Below, piece by piece: positions 55,131-64,000 of a stretch of 64,000 nucleotides of DNA (within the stretch, counting starts at the first letter, position 1; the number at the start of each line of letters is the position of its first letter). The notes beneath the pieces are model-generated. The model was not told the origin of the DNA. It searched no databases and saw nothing but the letters and a program-made list of their open reading frames with translations. Origin of the DNA: Onthophagus taurus. Its lineage: Eukaryota; Arthropoda; Insecta; Coleoptera; Scarabaeidae. A program made the position numbers and the translations under genes. The stretch is from the NCBI RefSeq assembly GCF_036711975.1, contig NC_091967.1, forward strand, positions 9,052,001 through 9,116,000, read 5' to 3'.

Positions 55131-55450
55131 GTAGCAACTACTACCAGATCTAGTCTACTACCAACAGTATCTATTCATCTTCAAGCAATATCTAGTTTTA
55201 GTATCCAGTATCCAGAAGTATGCCAACAATATCAAGTCTTCTGGAAATAATATCCACTATTTTGCCAGCAGTATCTAGTCTTCTATTGGTAGTATCTAGC
55301 AGTATTCCAGCAGTATCTAATCTTCCATTAGCAGTATCTAATAATTATACGTCTCTCTAAAACTGCGCAAACAGTTTAGTAGCAGTATCTGCCAGCAGAT
55401 TCTAGTATTCAATTAGCAGTATCTAGTTTTCTGCAAGAGTATCAAATATG
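55130..55450. repeat. CAGTATCTAG minisatellite
   Basis: About fifteen degenerate copies of (CAG)CAGTATCTAGTCTTCT. Its reverse complement AGAAGACTAGATACTG matches the words of the 24.2-24.7 kb duplication. Confidence 0.75.
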
Positions 55451-57897
55451 AAGTATTTAAAGTATTATTAGAATAAATATTAATAATATGTTGGGTTATA
55501 ACTAACTATATAAAATTATCTGATTATGAATAATGTATCTTTTGTTAAAGAAAAAAATTAAAGTGTTATTATTTTTTTAGGTTATAGTCTGACTGAAATT
55601 TTTGGTAATGTGTCAGCAATTAATCTTCTCCGAGATGATTAATACGTTAAATGTGAAAATTGATCCTACAAAAAGTAGCTGTCGACGTCCAGCTCATTCA
55701 TTTGCGGTGCTAACGCTAACACTTTTATATTGGAGTCTCGGTTGGGCAAACTTTTTACTTTCTCGATCATTTGTAAATATTTCTACCAGTAAAATGGCCT
55801 TTCGTGACGGAGATAGAAAAAGCTCGTTTTTTTTTGATGGAGTGCCATTAATCATTTTCTCTGTTTGGCCACTTCGTACTCGAAAAATATAACCATTAAC
55901 GAAGAAGTTGTTGGAAAACGTGTGTGCGTGCGCGGGAAGGATATAATAATAGAGTTCCACTACGGCTTGTATAATAATTTTAAAGATTCAATCTTCTCTT
56001 TATCTTACTTCGTAACTATGAAAGGCATTACTTAACTAATTTTGCAATTAGCTACCATCTTGCCGTGTATATCTAAGAAATTGGCCCCGAGCTGGCGTAA
56101 AGTACATAATTTAATTTACATAGTCAATTTCTTGGAAGTAAAATATTTCCTTTGTACGCATTTGTACTTTATAATACTTTCAATCACCGTTCTTCGTCGT
56201 CTTATTATCGATTTGTCTATAAGCCTATCCATTCGCTAAGGGATTAGAAAAAATAGTCGCGAAGAATTGTGGGATTAAGGGTAACTTCCTGTGGAAGGTA
56301 AATAGGAAGGGGACCGAGACTTTATTTCATTATTCTCCTAAGCCTGATATATGAGGGTAACTAAACCCTTGATTACTTATCGCCACTCCATATCTCAACA
56401 ATAAGTAAGGGACGACAAACTTAACGAACTTTATTACACTTCATTTGTTCTTCCATTCTTGAATAATCTTATTAATCTTAGGTTTATTTATGTTTCATGT
56501 TCTTTTTTTTTTGTGCGTTTTCTTTATAGGTTATAACAGTAGGTGAAAACACTCTTAGTTCCATCATTACGAAGACCATTCAAAAGATACGTAGACCAGT
56601 CTGAATGAAGTTTATATTAGTTTCTTTACGGCGACAAAGTTCCACTATGTGTTCCTTTATCTTTCGTCAACTGACCCTTATTGCTTTCCTTTGCCGTCCG
56701 CTTTGGATACTTCAAGGGTAAACTACTTCTCTTTTAATGTCACCTTCAAAGGTCGCTTTATTCGACGGTGGGGATTATCGTGCTCGTCCCTCTGTGTACT
56801 AGGAAAATTATCATTGACAAAGTTTCAGAGTTCAGAGGAATGCAGTTACCGCTGACGGCATCCGGGTTAAAATTGCCGCGCTCCGTAGGGATTCGTTTAA
56901 ATTTAAGGACAGTTCCCCGTCCAAGTTCCATTGAATAGTCGAATGCCAACGAGCTTCGAATTAATTGAATTCGGGCTGCTTTCGACTAAAAACAGTTTGG
57001 TATGTCGGACTTTTAAATTAAAGAAATTTTATGGACGCTTCGTTCAAGCGTAAAACGGTGATTGGGTTAAATGGGGGCTATATATTGAAGAGTACTAAGT
57101 AGACACTTCTACGAATAACTTACCAACTTCATTTATAAAAGTTAAAAGAATGAAAACAATTTTTCATTAACTTTTAAATGTCATTCTTTTAATAAACCAA
57201 AGTTATATTTGTTAATTTGCCGTCATTTCAACTTGTCTCGGATTATACCTTCTGCCACTTCTCATGATGCCTGCCACCACAGTAACCGAATAAGTGTCAC
57301 AAACTATTGATTTTGTCATTAGAGGGGAGAACGTTTTAATATCCAGTTTTCCTTTTTGTGTAGGTATCTTATGGCGAGTCCCATTTCCTTTCACTCCGCG
57401 TCATAAACTTTTAATTCACCCGTACAATCTGCCAAGATTCTTAGCTGGTCGTATAAATTTTAAGCGAATGATTTTGGTTGATTATAAAATCATATATTTT
57501 ACATTCAAATCGCCACACAATGCTGCACAATAAGTTAATGACGTATATGATAATGAAGTACACACATCAACAAGTACGTTGACATGTAGATGTAGTTGGC
57601 TAAACAATAGTTCGTGCATAAGCTGTACTTATTACCGTGCCCAATATCAATTTGTAACAATGTTCGTAATGCACTGCTGATCACGATGGGATATCGATTT
57701 CGTACGTTTGAAATTTCATTCGCTAATCCGTTTTAAAGTAATTTAATCGGAACCCCTAAATTGCAACCGCATAATAGGTATATGCACGTATCTACTTGCT
57801 ATACACTGGTTTACTATAACCGTATTCAATGATTTATATATTTTTGCAAGTAAGTTCGTTTCAGTTCTTATTTAATTAATTAATAGATATCAAAATT
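55451..57897. other. Probable intron, nothing coding seen
   Basis: Short frames with no motif or splice context. Confidence 0.4.
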
Positions 57898-58228
57898 CAG
57901 TGTAAAACCTAACTGTTTCTAGTTCTAAGTCTAGTGTTAGTTCTAATGTTAGTATTAGTTTGTGTTTTAGTAGCTATTCAGCTATAAATTCTTGTATATT
58001 TTTATTAAACTAAAAGTAGAACTAATCTTAAGAGATGCAGGACTAAACCCAAATGTTTCTAGTTCTAGGTCTAGTGTTAGTTCTTTTTCAGTGCTAGATT
58101 GTTGAACACAACGGTGTGGTAAGCTGTTTAAATTTATGTGCATTAAAATGATTCATTCAAACAGTTTAAAATGCAAATTAAAAATTTTCAATATTCCCGT
58201 ATTAATCCGTTATATCGAGGTTTTACTG
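57898..58228. mobile_element. 331-bp pogo-like MITE, second copy
   Basis: Right end TATATCGAGGTTTTACTG (58211-58228) matches the 51.7-kb element; the left end is decayed (CAGTGTAAAACCTAACTG). It contains two TTCTAG(T/G)TCTAGTGTTAGTT blocks and the shared AACACAACGGTGTGG segment. Confidence 0.65.
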
Positions 58229-59788
58229 TCTTTATACCAGGGACGGTACTAACAATATTTTTCGAGATTTCACGTATGGTGAAAATTACAAGCGAAAAAT
58301 CGAGTTCGCAATCTGAAATGGCGCTTTCGATTTATATCGGTATTAAAGCGAGGTCCGCATCCGAAACATCGTACGGATCAATGGAATAAATCAAACATAA
58401 CAGTTCCATTTTGTGTTCTCCACTTTTCGGGGTACCGTTCATTCTCCGTCCTCTGCGTCTCCATTTTCTCGTTGTCGTCAGCGAACGGATTTCGTCATTT
58501 TTTTCGCACAAGTGTCGAGATATTTATTGGTATCGTCGCCGGCGGGGCTGTATTAAAACATAACTCTAAGTCAACATTACGTACAAACAATCCCAAAGGG
58601 GAAACCCCCGGTTATATTTTACAATAAAATACCTGCAATAAAAGGGCTGTTAAAATCACGTATTCTAGGAATCCCATTCAATTTTATTCGACCACTATGT
58701 TACTTAATCGCTAACAACATAGAGAACAATAAATGTCCCGCATGGTGGAAGTTTCCCATTTGATGATAATTATCATTCATCCGCAGTTTAACGGCGCGAA
58801 CGCGCCGACACGATCGGTAAACACATTGTTTTGTAACTTGGAACAATTTAATCCCGAACGCAACATTTATGACACGCCACTGGATCTTGTTTAGTTAACT
58901 CAATCGTGCATTTATGTCGTTCCGGTCTGTAGCTAACGCGTAATCCCTTCCTCTGGGCACGTATTTGCAATACACCAATACACTGCAATTCCATACAACC
59001 ATAAGAAAGAGGCAATTATTTGATATTAAAATGGTATTTTTATTCGACATCATTTAGAATGAATTTGAGATAAAAAGAAATAATCAAATAAGAGAGTATA
59101 ATTTATATGTAATAAAATGTTCTTGTTATTTCCTGTAGATAACGACTCTCTTGCAGGCACATCTTGTTGTTTTCTCTATCAATAAATCATTGAAACTTTA
59201 AGGTATTGTGATGTTTTACTTGTGTGTTTTTACACAAGTTATTAAACTATAAATTTGGGTTTCTTTAATTTTAAGAGACTCTTATTAAACTCAGGGTTTC
59301 GGGCAAATTCAGGTTCAAAAAGAAAATTAATCAGGTTCGACAAAAATTCATTTAATTAAATACAAAATCAAATTAACTCGTTTTATGAGTAACAAAAAAA
59401 AATTGTTTTCCTAAATTTACTTTAATAACAATGCTTATTTACGAGAGATAACTTTTAAATAAAATAGATAACTGCGGTTATCGACTGAAATATCGATATT
59501 AGAGAGAACCCGTTTATTATTTGAGAGAGATAGAGTAGGATAAAACCAAGGTTTATATATTTAAGGTTGTCTAAGTTCCTATGCTGCAATACTTTGATTT
59601 TAGTTTGTGGGCGAGGGGCAAGAGCAGGAGTGTTTCGTGACGTAAGCGATCACGAATTGCGCACGCAACCTCATGGCCATGTGGTGCTCCATGCCTTTGT
59701 TTAATTTGAATTGCTTGGCGGTATTATTTTCCACATGTGACGTAATGCGCAGTATGATTGCGTACGAACCTAGACAACCTTTTATATA
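58229..59788. other. Probable intron, nothing coding seen
   Basis: AT-rich; a 7-bp-stem hairpin ACTTGTGT-TTTTACACAAGT at ~59218-59240 is the one structure noticed. Confidence 0.4.
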
Positions 59789-61691
59789 CAGGGTGTCTCA
59801 GCGAGACCGGTCATTAGACGTTTCTGGGGTTCTAGCCAAAATAAAAATTTGAGAATTCAGACTCAAGTATTATCAATTACGATCTCTTCGACTAAAATAT
59901 GTTCAGATTTCTTGCACTTCCGGTTATACCGGAAGTCGCCACTTACTTTATTTTTTTAAATGGAACCCTGTATATTTTTACATATTTGGATTTGTCTGTT
60001 TTCAAGGTTTATAAATAACTTTACTTTTTGCAATTTGATTCGGCCGTTCTCGAGTCATTCGAAGTTTTCTAGAAAAATCTGCTCCAGCAGACATTTGTTC
60101 AAAAAATCAGAGAACACTCGATTTTTGGGATATCAATTTAGGATTCAGAACATGCTTAAGCAACATGATGGAGTATGTTTTGGTGCCGAGAACGGCTGTC
60201 TAGAAAGTTTGGTAACTTTACTATGGCACGTTAACTTTTCAAAATTTGGAAGTACCATAACTTCATTTTTTTAAATGGCACCCCTCATATTTTATTACTT
60301 AGTCGTCTTCGGTGTCTCATTCTACATCTTTTATATCCCATATGTCCCATACCTAACATTAATAGTTTGGGAGATAATTAGGGTTTTTTGAAAAATGCAC
60401 ACATATCATATGGATATTTAGCCTAGTGTGCCATGGAAAACAAGCCTTCTCAATGAGTTCTTGTTAAAGACTCATTTGTTTACGTCACTTGATGCATGTG
60501 AGCTAATAATTATCTGTTAGGTCTCTTAATATTAGTACTGAAAAGAGTTAAAATCGATAACAATAACGAAAGTAATATTTACACAAATCAAGAAATTCTT
60601 AATTTATTTTTTATGCATGAAAAGCGCGACAATGTTCGTAGTATGATTCCCAGATCTTCTTTGGCAGCTCGAATTGAGGTGTTGAGACTGGGCTCGAAAT
60701 AAGCCAAGGTATTCACATCTTCTGTTGTATTATCTACTACATTTTTTGGTCAGTTTAACACGTGATTAATTCGTCCAAAATGCAAAAAATTTGCTTCTAT
60801 TCTTCTAAATTTACCTTTTGTCATCGGAGGTAAATGTGGATAATTTTCATTAAACATTCTGCAAGTTCTACTAAGAACTTTGTCGCACTTTTCGTGCACA
60901 AAAAATAAATTATGGATTTCTTCATTTGTATAAACATTATTTACGTTATTAATATCCATTTTAAGTGGTTTTAGACTCACTAGCATCAAACAACGTAAAT
61001 CAGACTTTGACGTTTGTCAATAAGTCATTAAACATTTGTTTTCCATGGCACACTAGGTTAATATCGATATGATATGTGAGCATTTTTCAAAAAACCCTAA
61101 TTATTTCTCAAACTATTAATGTTAGGTATGGGACATATGGGATATAAAAGATGTAAAATGAGACGCCGAAGACGACTAAGTAATAAAATATGGGGGGTGC
61201 CATTTAAAAAAATGAAGTTATGGTGCTTCGAAATTTCGAAAAGTTAACGTCTCATAGTAAAGTGAACAAACGATCTAGACAGCCGTTCTCGGCACCAGAA
61301 CATACTCCATAATATTGTTTAAGCATGTTTTGAATCTTAAATTGATATCTCAAAAAACCAGTGTTCTATGATTTTTTGAACAAATGTCCGCTGGAGCAGA
61401 TTTTTCTAGAAAAGTTCGAATAACTCGAGAACGGCCGAATCAAATTGCAAAAAGTAAAGTTATTTATAAACCTTGAAAACAGACAAATCCAAATATGTAA
61501 AAATATACAGGGTGTTCCATTTAAAAAAATAAAGTAGGTAGCTACTTCCGGTATAACCGGAAGTGCTAGAAATCTGAAAATATTTTAGTCGAAGAGAATG
61601 TAATTGATAATACTTAAGTCTGAATTCTCAAATTTTTATTTTGACCAGAACCTCAGAAACGTCTAATGACCGGTCTCGCTGAGACACTCTG
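59789..61691 (-). mobile_element. 1.9-kb mariner-like element with ~650-bp inverted repeats
   Basis: Arms ~59789-60450 and ~61040-61691, starting CAGGGTGTCTCAGCGAGACC and ending in its inverse, flanked by TA. A second CAGGGTG-type end lies about 240 bp inside the right arm and, as ACCCTGTATA, at the matching place in the left arm. The core holds a minus-strand frame (60989-60750) with DUF4817 pattern: YTNEEIHNLFFVHEKCDKVL then MFNENYPHLPPMTKGKFRRI. Only this DNA-binding part of a transposase remains, so it is non-autonomous. Confidence 0.82.
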
Positions 61692-64000
61692 TATAAACCT
61701 TGGGATAAAACTCGTTAGAACAGTTCTTTGAAAATAACAAATGGCCGACGTCTTAAGTTGTCATCAAACTCGTTGAAGAAAAATAGAGTTAAATAAATGA
61801 ACGTTATTCAAGAAAACTAATAAATCTTTACCCACAAGTAAGTATTGATCAAAATTATAGGAAACTCTTGTGAGTTGTTCTTTGAGCTTGATTCTTTGAT
61901 TTTTCTTTTTGTAGGATATGTTAAATAAGAAAATAAAATTATCATCCGACTCACTGCGAAAAAGAAAGGATTGGAGTTCAATGTGGTATCTGGATTATGG
62001 ATTGTCTCTTGTGTTCGGGGCACTAACTAATTTTCTGGATTGTCTACAGGATTCTTCCTATGGGAAATTGAACTGTTTGTTCTTCGGAAATAGGGTCTTG
62101 GATGATCTCGAAGAAGTATCAGTAGTTCTCGGAATAGGTTGTAGGATGATTCTCTTTTTATTTTAATATCGTAAGTTGATTTAACTTTAAAAAATTATCT
62201 TAAATTTTTGAGGTTATCTCTTGAGATTCAAAATTTCTTCTATCTGACGACGTGGATTCGACGCTGGTCCGACGACGACTTTCTCACTCCCTGTTCGCGA
62301 TCTCCTTATATACCCCGGCACTCCAACTGTTTTTTCCTCGTTTCTGATTGGCTCTTAGCTTCGCGCCCTTTTCAAAATTCAAAATTCTTGCTTCGAAACT
62401 AGCGTCATCTCTTGATATTTCTCGGAATTAACCTTCAAAATTAAATTCTTTTTTCGTTGATTTCTCCCTTATTCTTTTATGAAACGTAATAAAACTTCGT
62501 ATTCAACGTTGTCTTTTCTTGTTTTCAGACATACATTGGAGTACACGCCAAATTTCAACAATGAGTAAAGTTAGAAAAATTCAAATTTAAATCAAGGATT
62601 TCTTCCTCAAAATAACGTTAAAACCTCAAAAGGTGGATGAAAAATGTGCTTTAGGAGCTGAACTATAATAATTGATACTTTTGGAAGCAAACAAAACGGT
62701 TTAAGATAAGATTTTCACCAACAAAAAATCTCTCTGTCACAATTTCTAGGTTATGTTCTCTCGGTGAACTAAGAGAATGTTAAAATTATCACAGTATATA
62801 ACAAATTCTTTTATTAGCTTAATGAAATTACAGTTTATTAATTTTAGATAATAAAATTAGAATACATGAAAAAAATTTTTGTGTGCAGCAATTTTTTTTA
62901 CAACTATTTTCACATAAGATAAGGAAAGGATTATGTCCTTCGTACGTCAGTTGAATATAAAAAGAAAACAACGTCAAGCCAATGTATCTTGAACACGCGA
63001 ACATCCAATTATAAAATGGCATTAATTAATAACGGTTACCGCATCGCCCACATTTACATGGTACACGTGTCAAAACCAGATGGCAGGTAATTGGGGCACC
63101 CCTATGTAATTTTCCCACATTAGCAAACCAGCTATTTTTGACACGTCCTTCCCTTGTTATTTTCACTTCAGCTAGTACCCACGATGCGCGGTTAGATGAA
63201 TTAAAGGGATGTCTTCACTCTGGGAAATATCTTTATTAAAACACACCTGTTAAAACTTTAAAACAAAGAGTATTGATGTTCGAGATATAAAAGACATTTA
63301 AATTCTGAACTCTTAGTAAATATGGCGTGTTGCCATGAATTTTATCAATACTTATAGCTACCTAAGCGATTTCTTTTTATCATCTTTTCAATTTTATTTC
63401 TGAACATTGTATATAAAATTAAATCTGGTTTTTTATGTCTTCTCAAAGTACCGTCAATTTTCTAAGGCATTAAGCGTGATCATGGTAACAACCAGGCAGA
63501 AAGTGTCAGCGTCTTATCGTGATTGAGAGCCATCAAAGTCGCTGGTCGTGTTCGATAGCAATAATTGAAGTGACTGCTCAGTTTTATCGCGAAAAAGATC
63601 GCTTAAACGAAAAACAAGTGTCGAAAAAAGTTTGAAATTCTATTTGGAACGTTTTAAATATTAATTAATGATTTGCAGTTTTTCTAATAAACAAACGTTG
63701 AAAGTTTAGCTTTTAATCTATTCATCCAACAAACTGGAAACTTCTATAAATAATTAGACCACAATGACAGTTTAGTGCATAAATATTTAATTTTTCATGC
63801 TTGACGATCGACATGTTTTCTAACTACGGTTTGGAAATAAAGGACCCGGCGAGTAACACAACGAATAATTTATGGTTTCCAGTTGTTGACAGTCAGTACG
63901 GGGTTTAACGTATAAAAAATGTACGGTATTCAACGACCAAAGTTATGATATTTCTTTTTTGTTAAGCAACATCCAAATTTTGATCGAACTTTATCATTTC
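61692..64000. other. No gene seen apart from a possible promoter
   Basis: AT-rich except 62220-62400. Short frames at 61918-62166 and 62828-63022 carry no recognisable domain. Confidence 0.4.
62278..62353 (-). promoter_or_regulatory. CCAAT/TATA promoter, possibly from a solo LTR
   Basis: Minus strand: AGCCAATCAG (62353-62344), then TATATAAGG (62312-62304), with a start expected near 62280 in a locally GC-rich context. The arrangement is that of a strong promoter; the lack of a neighbouring gene on that strand in the window suggests an LTR, but clear TG...CA ends and a target duplication were not found. Confidence 0.35.

Noticed and set aside
60750..60989. Host DNA-binding gene
   Set aside because: The DUF4817-like frame lies inside a long-TIR transposon, so it is transposon-derived.

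Overview
This is AT-rich eukaryotic (insect) nuclear DNA. All multi-exon genes have short GT-AG introns, and the recognisable genes are animal genes: the Alk receptor, a Shutdown/FKBP6-type co-chaperone and an FGGY glycerol kinase. The interspersed repeats (jockey-group LINEs, mariner-like transposases with a DUF4817 N-terminus, hAT and pogo-like MITEs, a Penelope-like RT, a KRBA2-like integrase fragment) suit an insect, and a beetle is my best guess; that guess is inference.

Layout. 1-7.5 kb: 5' two thirds of Alk on the minus strand (seven coding exons: signal peptide, MAM, LDLa, MAM, Gly-rich; the kinase lies off the left edge). Its ~5 kb first intron holds shutdown (shu) on the opposite strand plus a MITE and transposon debris. 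7.5-11.3 kb: intergenic with a degraded composite satellite. 11.3-16.6 kb: glycerol kinase, 12 exons, reconstructed in frame throughout, with a 36-nt symmetric cassette exon and a C-terminal membrane tail. 16.9-18.3 kb (minus): a leucine-rich-repeat gene; splicing from an internal donor to a downstream exon would turn the secreted LRR protein into a single-pass receptor. 18.5 kb: tRNA-Trp(CCA). 18.65-21.3 kb: a dead jockey LINE (minus) into which a hAT MITE (8-bp TSD) and a second, 5'-truncated LINE (14-bp TSD) have inserted. 21.7-23.4 kb: a secreted protein of about five Cys-bearing fibronectin-III-like repeats. 23.4-47 kb: no host gene seen; contains a nearly intact 5'-truncated LINE, a 2.2-kb long-TIR mariner-like element, a 349-bp higher-order satellite and several minisatellites. 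47.1-47.9 kb: a CpG-rich segment, probably a promoter/5' exon. 53.8-54.0 kb: an exon with a signal-peptide start codon overlapped by a uORF, presumably the first coding exon of a long gene running out of the window to the right. 54-64 kb: apparently intronic or intergenic, with a pogo-like MITE, a second long-TIR element (1.9 kb) and a possible promoter/LTR.

Exon junctions were derived by hand from reading frame, splice consensus and protein family continuity. Phases close for Alk (695 codons in window), shu (446 aa), GK (567 aa), the FN3 protein (497 aa) and the spliced LRR receptor (377 aa). No similarity search was possible, so family names rest on recognised motifs.
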